Source: an uncultured Oscillospiraceae bacterium
GTDB taxonomy: Bacteria; Bacillota; Clostridia; Oscillospirales; Acutalibacteraceae
Direction of reading: 5' to 3'
Assembly (NCBI GenBank): GCA_900540275.1
Contig: UQFO01000003.1
Coordinates: forward strand, 108,316 to 172,315
Length of the DNA: 64,000 nucleotides
In this document: one piece after another, positions 1-8,462 of the stretch
Position numbering within the stretch: position 1 is the stretch's first letter
How the letters are laid out: each line of letters starts with the position of its first letter
The notes under the pieces: model-generated
Told to the model about the DNA's origin: nothing
Database searches by the model: none
Seen by the model: only the letters and a program-made list of their open reading frames with translations
Program-made: the position numbers and the translations under genes

Positions 1-2
1 GC

Positions 3-368
3 AAAGAGAAAATCCCGACCTTTGGCATCTGCCTTGGGCACCAGCTCTTAGCACTGTCGCAGGGGGCGGCGACGGAAAAGCTCAAATACGGCCACCGCGG
101 GGCAAACCAGCCGGTAACCGACACACGCACCGGCCGGGTATATATTACAAGCCAGAACCACGGCTATGCGGTCGTAAGCGAAAGCCTGCCGCAAAACGCG
201 AGGGAAAGCCATAAAAACGGCAACGACGGCACTTGTGAGGGCGTGGAATATACGGACATGCCCGCCTTTTCCGTACAGTTCCATCCAGAGGCCTGCGGAG
301 GCCCGCTCGATACGGCCTTCCTGTTTGACAGGTTCATCGAGCTGATGGAACAGGGCGCGAAAGCATGA
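3..368 (+). CDS. carA: Carbamoyl-phosphate synthase small subunit, C-terminal part (5' end outside window)
   Basis: The reading frame is open from the left edge to a TGA at 366. It encodes the class I glutamine amidotransferase half of CarA, which releases ammonia from glutamine for CarB. Visible motifs are FGICLGHQ with the nucleophilic Cys, SQNHGYAV, and QFHPE with the catalytic His and Glu. About 121 C-terminal residues are present; the usual full length is about 360. carB follows after 45 bases, so the two are co-transcribed as in most bacteria. Identification is secure from the motifs and the neighbour. Confidence 0.93.
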   Translation, partial: KEKIPTFGICLGHQLLALSQGAATEKLKYGHRGANQPVTDTRTGRVYITSQNHGYAVVSESLPQNARESHKNGNDGTCEGVEYTDMPAFSVQFHPEACGGPLDTAFLFDRFIELMEQGAKA

Positions 369-413
369 AGAGGCCCTATCAAAGCGTTTGTATAAGGAAA
401 GGAATGGTACACA

Positions 414-3400
414 ATGCCTTTAAATAAAGACATCAAAAGAGTAATGGTCATCGGTTCCGGCCCGATTGTTATCGGCCAGGCGGCGGAGTTCGACTATGCG
501 GGCACACAGGCGTGCCGCGCGCTCAAGGAGGAAGGCTTGGAGGTTATCCTCATCAACTCAAACCCCGCGACGATTATGACCGACAACGCCATGGCGGACA
601 AAATTTATATTGAGCCGCTTACGCTTGAAACGGTCAAGCGCGTCATCGAGAAGGAAAAGCCGGACAGCCTGCTTTCCACGCTCGGCGGGCAGACGGGGCT
701 TACGCTTTCCATGCAGCTTGCAAAGGAAGGGTTCCTGGAAAGGAACAACGTAAAGCTATTGGGCGCGGACCCTGAAACAATCGACAAGGCGGAGGACCGC
801 CAGCTGTTTAAAGATACCATGGAGGCAATCGGCCAGCCGGTCATCCCCTCCAAGGTAGTAAACGACGTGGAAAGCGCCGTGGATTTTGCAAATGAGATTG
901 GCTATCCGCTGATTATCCGCCCGGCGTTTACGCTCGGCGGCACAGGCGGCGGCATTGTGGAAAATGAGGAAGAGCTGCGTGAAATTACGGCGAACGGCCT
1001 TGCGTTGTCCCCAATTACGCAGGTGCTCGTCGAGAAATGTATCTCCGGCTGGAAGGAAATCGAGTTTGAGGTCATGCGCGATTCCATGGGCAACGTCATT
1101 ACCGTATGTTCAATGGAAAACTTCGACCCGGTCGGCGTACATACGGGCGACAGCATCGTCATCGCGCCGACGGTCACGCTTGCCGACAAGGAGTACCAGA
1201 TGCTCAGGAGCGCGTCGCTCAACATTATTTCCGCGCTCGGCGTAGAGGGCGGCTGCAACTGCCAGTTCGCGCTGCATCCTGAAAGCAATCAGTACGCGGT
1301 CATCGAGGTAAACCCCAGGGTGTCGCGCTCTTCGGCGCTCGCATCGAAGGCGACTGGCTACCCGATTGCAAAGGTGGCGGCGAAAATCGCCATCGGATAT
1401 ACGCTCAATGAAATCAAAAACGCGGTTACGGGCACGACCTACGCCTGCTTTGAGCCGGCGCTCGACTATGTGGTCGTAAAGCTCCCCAAATGGCCGTTTG
1501 ATAAATTCGTCTATGCGAAGCGCTCGCTCGGCACACAGATGAAGGCGACCGGTGAGGTCATGGCAATTGCCCCGACCTTCGAGCAGGCCATCATGAAGGC
1601 CGTGCGCGGCGCGGAAATTTCGCTCGATACCCTAAACAGCGACAAGTTTGTGAACATGCCGGTGGAAATGCTCAGGAACAGGCTCAGGGTATGCGACGAC
1701 GAAAGGCTTTTCTGCGTGTACCAGGCGTTGAAAAAGGGAATCACAGTCGATGAGGTGCACAGCGTCACCATGATTGACGAATGGTTCTTAGAGAAGCTTT
1801 TGAAGCTCATCGATATGGAGAGAAGGCTCTCGCAGGAGGATTTGAGCGATGAGTTGTATATGGAAGCCAAGAGCATGGGCTTCCTTGACAGGGTGATTAC
1901 AAAAATAAGCGGGAAAGAAATAAAAGCCCCCGCACGCCCTGTGTATAAAATGGTCGATACGTGCGCCGCGGAGTTCTCCGCGCAGACGCCTTATTTCTAT
2001 TCGACCTTTGATGAGGAAAACGAGGCGGAGGAATTCATAGAGGCAAACAAAACGGGCAAGAAAACGATTATCGTTTTTGGCTCCGGCCCAATCCGCATCG
2101 GCCAGGGTATTGAGTTTGACTACGCGTCCGTCCACTGTGTATGGGCGCTCAAGGAAGCGGGCTATGAGGTCGTTATCGTCAACAACAACCCAGAAACCGT
2201 TTCGACCGACTTCGACACGGCCGACCGCCTTTACTTTGAGCCGCTTACCACAGAAGACGTCATGGGTGTAATCGGTACGGAGCACCCGTACGGTGTGGTC
2301 GTGGCGTTCGGCGGCCAGACGGCGATTAAGCTTACAAAGTACCTGAGCGACCATGGCGTCAATATCCTCGGCACATCCGCCGACAGTATAGACAAGGCGG
2401 AGGACAGGGAGCGCTTTGACGAGCTTTTGGAGAAGCATCACATCATGCGCCCGCAGGGCTTTACCGTCATGACGACGGAGGAAGCGCTCGACGTGGCTTC
2501 GAAAATCGGTTATCCGGTTTTAATGCGTCCCTCCTACGTACTCGGCGGCCAGAACATGATTATCGCATATAACGACGACGACATTGTGGAATACATGTCT
2601 ATCATCCTTTCCCAGAATATTGAAAACCCGGTGCTCATCGATAAATACCTGATGGGTACGGAGCTTGAGGTCGACGCCATCTGCGACGGCGAGGATATCC
2701 TGATTCCCGGCATCATGGAGCATATTGAGCGCGCGGGCGTCCATTCGGGCGACTCTATCGCTGTCTACCCCGCGTGGAACATCAACGACGAAATGACGCA
2801 GAAGATAATTAAATCCTCGCGCGACCTGGCGCTATCGCTCGATACGAAGGGCCTCGTCAATATCCAATACCTGATTTATAATGACGACCTGTATGTCATT
2901 GAAGTAAATCCCCGTTCTTCCAGAACCATCCCTTATATCAGCAAGGTCACGGGCGTACCGATGGTCGATTTGGCTACGCGCGCAATGCTTGGTGAAAAGT
3001 TAAAGGATATGGGCTACGGCACAGGGCTATTTAAAAAGTCCCCATACATTGCGGTTAAGGTTCCTGTCTTCTCGTTTGAAAAGCTGATTAACGTCGATAA
3101 CCACCTGGGCCCGGAAATGAAATCGACCGGCGAGGTCCTGGGAATTGCCGAAACGCTCGAGGAGGCGCTTTACAAGGGGCTTGTGGGCGCGGGCTATAAA
3201 ATGACCAAGTCGGGCGGCGTGCTCATTACGGTGCGCAACAGCGACAAGGGCGAAATTGGCGACGTCGCCAAGAAATACGCGGAGCTCGGCTTTAAGATTT
3301 ACGCGACCAAGGGAACAGCTGACGTCCTGAAGGAATACGGAATTGACGCGGAGGTTGTCGGCAAGATACACGAATCGGCCGACAATACGCTGACGCTCAT

Positions 3401-4460
3401 CGAAAGCGGAAAGGTAAGCTACGTTATTTCCACCTCCTCCAAGGGCCGTATCCCAACGCGCGACAGTGTAAAAATCCGCAGAAAGACGGTCGAGCGCAAT
3501 ATACCGTGCCTTACTTCCATCGATACGGCGAACGCCCTTGCGGGCTGCCTGCGCAGCAGGTACTCCACGCGCAACACGGAACTTGTCGACATCAACCACA
3601 TGAGAAGCGAAAAGATGAAGTACGAGTTCACGAAGATGCAGGGCTGCGGCAACGACTACATCTATTTCAACTGCCTGAAAAATACCATCACCAACCCGGA
3701 GGGCCTGAGTGTGCGCCTTTCCGACAGGCGCTACGGTATTGGCGGAGACGGCATTATTTTAATCTGCCCGTCTGAGGCGGCGGACGCGAAGATGCGTATG
3801 TTCAACCTGGACGGCTCTGAGGGCAGGATGTGCGGCAACGGCGTGCGCTGCATTGGAAAGTTCCTTTATGACCACGATTTGGTCGACCAGAATAAGGATA
3901 CCGTTTCCATTGAGACGTTAAGCGGCGTCAAGACGCTCAAGGTCTATAAGCAGGACGGTGAGGTCAAGAGGCTTCGCGTCGATATGGGCAAGGCGGAGCT
4001 TAACCCGAAATACATCCCGGTTGCGATGGACAAGGAAAAAATTATAGACGAGCCGGTACAGATTGACGGCAAAGAATACAACATTACCTGTGTTTCTATG
4101 GGCAACCCGCACTGTGTCGTCTTTGTTGATAATATAGACGGGCTGGACATTGAGGATATTGGGCCGAAGTTCGAGCACGACAGGCTCTTCCCGGAGCGCG
4201 TCAACGCGGAATTTGTAAAGGTGCTCGACGCGCATACCATCCGCATGAGGGTGTGGGAACGCGGCAGCGGTGAAACATGGGCCTGCGGGACAGGCGCGTG
4301 CGCCGTGGCTGTGGCCGCCGTTGAGAACGGCTATTGCCCGATGAACGAGGATATTACCGTAAAGCTCAAGGGCGGGGATTTGGTTATCCGCTACACGGGC
4401 GACACCGTCTATATGACCGGCGAGGCCGAGCGTGTATTTGAAGGGACAATCGTCCTGTAA
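414..4460 (+). CDS. carB: Carbamoyl-phosphate synthase large subunit fused to diaminopimelate epimerase (CarB-DapF)
   Basis: One 1348-residue frame holds two complete enzymes. Residues 1 to about 1060 are CarB: two ATP-grasp halves (starting GSGPIVIGQAAEFDYAG and GSGPIRIGQGIEFDYAS) and a C-terminal MGS-like allosteric domain (GGVLITVRNSDKG, STSSKGRIPTRDSV). Residues from about 1063 or 1068 to the end are DapF, starting KYEFTKMQGCGNDY, with both catalytic cysteines: Cys1140 in MCGNGVRC and Cys1291 in WACGTGACA. CarB makes carbamoyl phosphate for pyrimidines and arginine. DapF converts LL- to meso-diaminopimelate for lysine and peptidoglycan. No stop or frameshift separates them; internal ATGs at 3600 and 3615 could also start a free DapF. 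The LL-DAP-forming dapL lies at 7175. AAGGAA precedes the ATG at 414. Confidence 0.93.
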   Translation: MPLNKDIKRVMVIGSGPIVIGQAAEFDYAGTQACRALKEEGLEVILINSNPATIMTDNAMADKIYIEPLTLETVKRVIEKEKPDSLLSTLGGQTGLTLSMQLAKEGFLERNNVKLLGADPETIDKAEDRQLFKDTMEAIGQPVIPSKVVNDVESAVDFANEIGYPLIIRPAFTLGGTGGGIVENEEELREITANGLALSPITQVLVEKCISGWKEIEFEVMRDSMGNVITVCSMENFDPVGVHTGDSIVIAPTVTLADKEYQMLRSASLNIISALGVEGGCNCQFALHPESNQYAVIEVNPRVSRSSALASKATGYPIAKVAAKIAIGYTLNEIKNAVTGTTYACFEPALDYVVVKLPKWPFDKFVYAKRSLGTQMKATGEVMAIAPTFEQAIMKAVRGAEISLDTLNSDKFVNMPVEMLRNRLRVCDDERLFCVYQALKKGITVDEVHSVTMIDEWFLEKLLKLIDMERRLSQEDLSDELYMEAKSMGFLDRVITKISGKEIKAPARPVYKMVDTCAAEFSAQTPYFYSTFDEENEAEEFIEANKTGKKTIIVFGSGPIRIGQGIEFDYASVHCVWALKEAGYEVVIVNNNPETVSTDFDTADRLYFEPLTTEDVMGVIGTEHPYGVVVAFGGQTAIKLTKYLSDHGVNILGTSADSIDKAEDRERFDELLEKHHIMRPQGFTVMTTEEALDVASKIGYPVLMRPSYVLGGQNMIIAYNDDDIVEYMSIILSQNIENPVLIDKYLMGTELEVDAICDGEDILIPGIMEHIERAGVHSGDSIAVYPAWNINDEMTQKIIKSSRDLALSLDTKGLVNIQYLIYNDDLYVIEVNPRSSRTIPYISKVTGVPMVDLATRAMLGEKLKDMGYGTGLFKKSPYIAVKVPVFSFEKLINVDNHLGPEMKSTGEVLGIAETLEEALYKGLVGAGYKMTKSGGVLITVRNSDKGEIGDVAKKYAELGFKIYATKGTADVLKEYGIDAEVVGKIHESADNTLTLIESGKVSYVISTSSKGRIPTRDSVKIRRKTVERNIPCLTSIDTANALAGCLRSRYSTRNTELVDINHMRSEKMKYEFTKMQGCGNDYIYFNCLKNTITNPEGLSVRLSDRRYGIGGDGIILICPSEAADAKMRMFNLDGSEGRMCGNGVRCIGKFLYDHDLVDQNKDTVSIETLSGVKTLKVYKQDGEVKRLRVDMGKAELNPKYIPVAMDKEKIIDEPVQIDGKEYNITCVSMGNPHCVVFVDNIDGLDIEDIGPKFEHDRLFPERVNAEFVKVLDAHTIRMRVWERGSGETWACGTGACAVAVAAVENGYCPMNEDITVKLKGGDLVIRYTGDTVYMTGEAERVFEGTIVL

Positions 4461-4490
4461 AGCCAGAATGGCTTAGATATTTGGATTTTT

Positions 4491-4568
4491 CCGGCGGAAG
4501 CGCTGCATTTCCGCCGGACGCGATATTATTTTCATAGGGAACCCATGCGCAGAATGTAACGTTCTGCG
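4491..4568 (+). terminator. Two hairpins in the carB-dapF/pyrG gap
   Basis: CCGGCGGAA at 4491-4499 pairs with TTCCGCCGG at 4509-4517, followed by an AT-rich stretch. A second 7-bp hairpin pairs CGCAGAA at 4548-4554 with TTCTGCG at 4562-4568. Neither has a strong T-run, so they may be weak terminators or leader structures for pyrG. Confidence 0.4.
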
Positions 4569-4631
4569 TATTGTGGTTTCTCAGGGGACAGGCAAGGACA
4601 ACAAAAAAGTAATGGAAAAGGACGATGAGGA

Positions 4632-6233
4632 ATGACAAAATATATTTTTGTAACAGGCGGAGTAGTTTCTGGTTTGGGAAAAGGCATAACGGCGGCGTCT
4701 TTAGGCAGGCTTTTAAAGGCTAGGGGGCTTAAGGTCGCGGCGCAGAAGCTCGACCCGTACATCAACGTAGACCCCGGCACGATGAGCCCGTACCAGCACG
4801 GAGAAGTATATGTTACGGAGGACGGCGCGGAAACCGACCTCGACCTCGGCCACTACGAGCGCTTTATTGACGAAAACCTGAACAAATACTCCAACCTCAC
4901 CACAGGCAAGGTGTATTCAAACGTCCTTGACAAGGAGAGAAGGGGAGAGTATCTTGGGCAGACCGTCCAGGTCATCCCTCATATTACGAACGAAATCAAG
5001 AACTTTATCTACAGCGTCGGCAAAAAGTCGAACGCGGACGTCGTCATTACAGAGATTGGCGGTACGGTCGGCGATATAGAAAGCCAGCCGTTTTTGGAGG
5101 CAATCCGCCAGGTGTCCCTGGAGGTTGGCCCGACCAACTGCATTTTTGTGCATGTAACGCTTGTCCCGTACATCAAGAGCTCCGGCGAGCATAAGTCGAA
5201 GCCCACGCAGCACAGCGTCAAGGAGCTGCGCTCGCTCGGCATCAATCCGGATATCATCGTGCTGCGCTGCGATGAGCCGATTGACGAGGGCATTTTTAAG
5301 AAGATTGCGCTGTTCTGCAACGTAAAGCCTGACTGCGTTATCGAGAATATCACGCTGCCAGTGCTCTACCAGGCACCGCTGATGCTTGAAAGGAATAATT
5401 TTTCCGATATTGTGTGCCGTGAGCTTTGCATTGAAAACAAGCCCGGCGATATGACAGAATGGCTCGAAATGCTCAAGCGTATCGAATCGAGGAATAAAAA
5501 CGTCAAGATTGCGCTCGTCGGCAAGTATGTACAGCTGCACGACGCGTATCTGTCCGTTGCGGAAGCGCTCAATCATGCGGGCTATGAAAACGCCGCGAAC
5601 GTGGACATCGAATGGGTGGACGCGGAGCTTGTGACCGAATATACCGCGAAGGAGCTTCTTGGAGGCTGCAGCGGTATCCTTGTGCCCGGCGGCTTTGGCG
5701 ACAGGGGCATCGAGGGCAAGATAGAGGCGGCAAAATACGCGAGGGAAAACAATATCCCGTATCTTGGCATCTGCCTTGGCATGCAGACGGCGGTTATAGA
5801 GTTCGGCAGGAACGTGCTCGGCTACGAGGACGCGAATTCCGGCGAGTTCGCGCCGGAATCGGAAAACAGGGTCATCGACCTGATGCCCGACCAGCAGGGA
5901 ATCGTCTCGAAGGGCGGTACCATGCGTTTGGGCGCGTACCCGTGCAAAATCAGGGAAGGCTCTATCATGTCGAAGGCTTACGGCAAGAATGAGATTGCAG
6001 AGCGCCACCGCCACCGCTACGAGTTCAACAACGATTACCGTGAGGAATTCGAGTCCCGCGGTATGCTCGTGACGGGAACGTCCCCCAACGGCATGCTCGT
6101 TGAGGCCGTCGAAATACCGGATAACCGTTTTTATGTCGGCGTACAATACCATCCGGAATTCAAGAGCCGCCCGAACTTTGCCCACCCGCTGTTCAGGGAA
6201 TTTGTAAAGGCTTCGCTTGAGCATCAGGGGTAA
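4632..6233 (+). CDS. pyrG: CTP synthase
   Basis: Cytosolic enzyme that converts UTP to CTP using ATP and glutamine. It is 533 residues, the usual length. The N-terminal synthetase domain starts TKYIFVTGGVVSGLGKG (P-loop-like) and contains the LDPYINVDPGTMSPYQHGE and ETDLDLGHYERF signatures. The C-terminal glutamine amidotransferase domain has YLGICLGMQ with nucleophile Cys381 and QYHPEFKSRP with the His/Glu pair. The ATG at 4632 follows GATGAGGA. It sits downstream of carA-carB, so a pyrimidine theme runs through this block, although hairpins in the gap suggest partly separate expression. Confidence 0.97.
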   Translation: MTKYIFVTGGVVSGLGKGITAASLGRLLKARGLKVAAQKLDPYINVDPGTMSPYQHGEVYVTEDGAETDLDLGHYERFIDENLNKYSNLTTGKVYSNVLDKERRGEYLGQTVQVIPHITNEIKNFIYSVGKKSNADVVITEIGGTVGDIESQPFLEAIRQVSLEVGPTNCIFVHVTLVPYIKSSGEHKSKPTQHSVKELRSLGINPDIIVLRCDEPIDEGIFKKIALFCNVKPDCVIENITLPVLYQAPLMLERNNFSDIVCRELCIENKPGDMTEWLEMLKRIESRNKNVKIALVGKYVQLHDAYLSVAEALNHAGYENAANVDIEWVDAELVTEYTAKELLGGCSGILVPGGFGDRGIEGKIEAAKYARENNIPYLGICLGMQTAVIEFGRNVLGYEDANSGEFAPESENRVIDLMPDQQGIVSKGGTMRLGAYPCKIREGSIMSKAYGKNEIAERHRHRYEFNNDYREEFESRGMLVTGTSPNGMLVEAVEIPDNRFYVGVQYHPEFKSRPNFAHPLFREFVKASLEHQG

Positions 6234-6430
6234 CAGGCAGGCTTATCAAACAGGGGTTTGTGCGAACCGCAAGCGAACATAAAAATACAGGGAGGTTCGC
6301 ACCATAATTTCTGTTACATAACTGTGTAATGGGCGATAAGTGCGACCTTGTTTTATTCCAAACAGAAGCTATATGCTTTGATTTTGTGTAAAATGCATAA
6401 TCTGAAAATGCTTTTTTGTGTTGTTTTACT
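6234..6430 (+). other. Presumed CRISPR leader with a 9-bp inverted repeat
   Basis: This 197-base stretch separates pyrG from the first CRISPR repeat. Its 3' part is AT-rich, as leaders usually are. GTGCGAACC at 6260-6268 is the exact inverse complement of GGTTCGCAC at 6294-6302, with a 25-base loop. No coding sequence is supported. The leader role is inferred from repeat orientation and the degenerate distal repeat. Confidence 0.45.
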
Positions 6431-6660
6431 GTCGCCGCTCATCCGGGCGGCGTGGATTGAAATGGCTCGGCTCGTTATCGACAAAACGACCGCAAACAGT
6501 CGCCGCTCATCCGGGCGGCGTGGATTGAAATATGGAGAATATAGGAAAGATAAACAAGGCAACAGCGTCGCCGCTCACTCAGGCGGCGTGGATTGAAATT
6601 CGGCACCGGGGTATGGATTGCGAGCTTGGCGATGTCGCCGCTCACTCAGGCGGCGTGGAT
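6431..6660 (+). CRISPR. Short type I-C-like CRISPR array, four repeats, no cas genes nearby
   Basis: 33-base repeats lie at 6431-6463, 6499-6531 and 6567-6599, with a truncated fourth at 6634-6660. Spacers are 35, 35 and 34 bases. Repeats begin GTCGCCGCTCA, contain a GC stem CGCCGC/GCGGCG, and end GTGGATTGAAAT, typical of type I-C repeats. Repeats 1-2 carry TCATCCGGG in the loop and repeats 3-4 carry TCACTCAGG, so two repeat variants are arranged in blocks. The fourth repeat loses its last six bases, marking the trailer end, so the leader is on the left. No cas gene occurs anywhere in the window. Confidence 0.92.
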
Positions 6661-6708
6661 AAAGAATAATAACCGGTCCGTGCAGGATGGGAATAGGGAG
6701 GGAGCAAA

Positions 6709-7086
6709 ATGTGGTTCTGGGTCTTTATGCTGGTGGTAAACCTTTTGCTTCCTTTTTCCATGCTCGGCTTCGGCAGCCTTTTTTATAAAAAACCGCCGGA
6801 TAAAATCAACAGCGCCTTTGGCTACCGCACCAAATTGTCGATGAAAAATCAGGAAAGCTGGGAATTTGCACACCGTACCTGCGGCAGGCTTTGGCGTGTG
6901 CTCGGCCTTGTACTACTCATAATAACCGTTATTGCCATGCTGTTTTTACTCGGCAGGAATATGGAAAGCACCGCGTTCTTCGCGACAGGCATCCTTGTTT
7001 TTCAGCTTCTCGTCATGCTTGGCTCCATCTTACCGGTCGAACGCGCGCTTAAAAAGCGCTTTAACAAGGATGGCAGGCGCAGATAA
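6709..7086 (+). CDS. SdpI/YhfL-family membrane protein
   Basis: A 125-residue integral membrane protein. The motif FGYRTKLSMKNQESWEFAHR (about residues 37-56) is the signature segment of the SdpI family, whose founder gives immunity to the Bacillus SdpC toxin. There is an N-terminal transmembrane helix (residues 2-26) and two more after the signature, about 65-85 and 92-108. It ends in a basic tail, KKRFNKDGRRR. GGGAGG precedes the ATG. No toxin gene is adjacent, so immunity cannot be inferred; many family members have unknown roles. It starts 49 bases after the last CRISPR repeat. Confidence 0.75.
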   Translation: MWFWVFMLVVNLLLPFSMLGFGSLFYKKPPDKINSAFGYRTKLSMKNQESWEFAHRTCGRLWRVLGLVLLIITVIAMLFLLGRNMESTAFFATGILVFQLLVMLGSILPVERALKKRFNKDGRRR

Positions 7087-7174
7087 TAGAGCTTTCTTAT
7101 CATTGAATCGAAATTTTCAGCCCGGAAACGGGCATCTTATATTCATAACCCGATTCAGGAAAGGATGATTTTAC

Positions 7175-8353
7175 ATGAAAATCAACACGAATTATCAAAA
7201 CGTACAGAACAGCTACCTTTTTTCGACGATTGCAAAAAAGGTAAACGAATTTGGGGAAGCCCATCCCGATAAAAAGCTTATCCGCCTGGGAATAGGCGAT
7301 GTAACTAAGCCCTTGTGCCCGGCGGTTATTACCGCGCTGCACGGCGCGGTCGATGAAATGGCGGACGCTGCTACCTTCCGCGGCTACGGCCCGGAGCAGG
7401 GCTACGACTTCCTGCGTACACAGCTCAAAGCTTACTATATGCTGCACGACGTTGAGCTTGAGCAGGGTGAGATTTTCGTGAGTGACGGCGCGAAGAGCGA
7501 CGTCGGCAACATCCTGGATTTGTTTGACACGGACAATACCGTACTGGTGCCCGACCCGGTCTACCCCGTATATGTAGATACGAACACCATGGCGGGCAGG
7601 AAGATTGTCTACATGGACGCGACGGCTGAAAACGGTTTTTTGCCCCTTCCGGACGAAACCGTAAAAGCGGACATCATCTACCTGTGCTCGCCGAACAACC
7701 CAACCGGCGCGGTCTATAGCCGGGAGCAGCTGAAAAAATGGGTTGACTACGCAAACGCAAACGATGCGGTTATCTTGTTCGACGCCGCATATGAAGCCTT
7801 TATTTCCGACCCCACGCTTCCCAAGAGCATATACCAGATTGAAGGCGCGAAAACGTGCGCCATCGAGTTCTGCTCGTTCTCCAAAACAGCGGGCTTTACC
7901 GGTACGCGCTGCGGCTATACCATCGTCCCGTTTGCGCTTGAGCGCCAGGGGATGGGGCTCAATAAAATGTGGCTGCGCCGCCAGACGACAAAGTTCAACG
8001 GTGTGCCTTATATCGTCCAGAAGGGCGCTGCCGCCGTCTTTACGGAGGAAGGGCAGAAGCAGGTGAAAGAAACGATAGGCTATTATATGGAGAACGCCGC
8101 CATCATTGCCAGGGCCTTCGACGAGCTTGGCGTGTGGTATACAGGCGGCAAAAATTCGCCGTATATCTGGCTTAAGTGCCCCGGCGGCATGAAATCGTGG
8201 AAATATTTTGATTACCTGCTTGAAAACGCGAACGTGGTCGGCACGCCCGGCGCGGGCTTTGGGGAAAACGGCGAAGGCTTTTTCCGACTGACCGCGTTTG
8301 GCGGCCGTGAAAATACAATAGAAGCGGTCAGGAGAATCAAGAGCTTGAAATAA
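7175..8353 (+). CDS. dapL: LL-diaminopimelate aminotransferase
   Basis: A 392-residue fold-type I PLP aminotransferase of the DapL type. It makes LL-2,6-diaminopimelate from tetrahydrodipicolinate and glutamate in one step, bypassing the succinyl or acetyl route. Diagnostic segments are RLGIGDVTKPLCPAV near the N terminus, FRGYGPEQGYDFLR, SPNNPTGAVY, and SFSKTAGFTGTRCGY with the PLP lysine (K237). Length matches DapL (about 400-410). Its product is the substrate of DapF, encoded here as a CarB fusion 2.7 kb upstream. AAAGGATG precedes the ATG. Confidence 0.95.
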   Translation: MKINTNYQNVQNSYLFSTIAKKVNEFGEAHPDKKLIRLGIGDVTKPLCPAVITALHGAVDEMADAATFRGYGPEQGYDFLRTQLKAYYMLHDVELEQGEIFVSDGAKSDVGNILDLFDTDNTVLVPDPVYPVYVDTNTMAGRKIVYMDATAENGFLPLPDETVKADIIYLCSPNNPTGAVYSREQLKKWVDYANANDAVILFDAAYEAFISDPTLPKSIYQIEGAKTCAIEFCSFSKTAGFTGTRCGYTIVPFALERQGMGLNKMWLRRQTTKFNGVPYIVQKGAAAVFTEEGQKQVKETIGYYMENAAIIARAFDELGVWYTGGKNSPYIWLKCPGGMKSWKYFDYLLENANVVGTPGAGFGENGEGFFRLTAFGGRENTIEAVRRIKSLK

Positions 8354-8408
8354 AACAGCTTGATATCCAGCGGATGTGGCAGCCCTGCTTTTGCGGGATG
8401 CTGATTGA

Positions 8409-8437
8409 GGGGCGGGCGGCATTGTCCCGCCCCGTTT
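8409..8437 (+). terminator. Hairpin after dapL
   Basis: GGGGCGGG at 8409-8416 pairs with CCCGCCCC at 8426-8433, followed by GTTTG. It is a strong GC stem with a short T-run, between dapL and the YgiQ gene. Confidence 0.6.
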
Positions 8438-8462
8438 GCTGTCTGTACAGAGAGAGGGACCT

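Noticed and set aside
4917..6224. 435-codon minus-strand frame over pyrG
   Set aside because: pyrG is complete and conserved on the plus strand; the antisense frame shows no family pattern.
6709..7086. Immunity protein of a sporulation-delay toxin system
   Set aside because: The family match to SdpI is real, but no sdpA, sdpB or sdpC-like gene is nearby, so the specific function is not supported.
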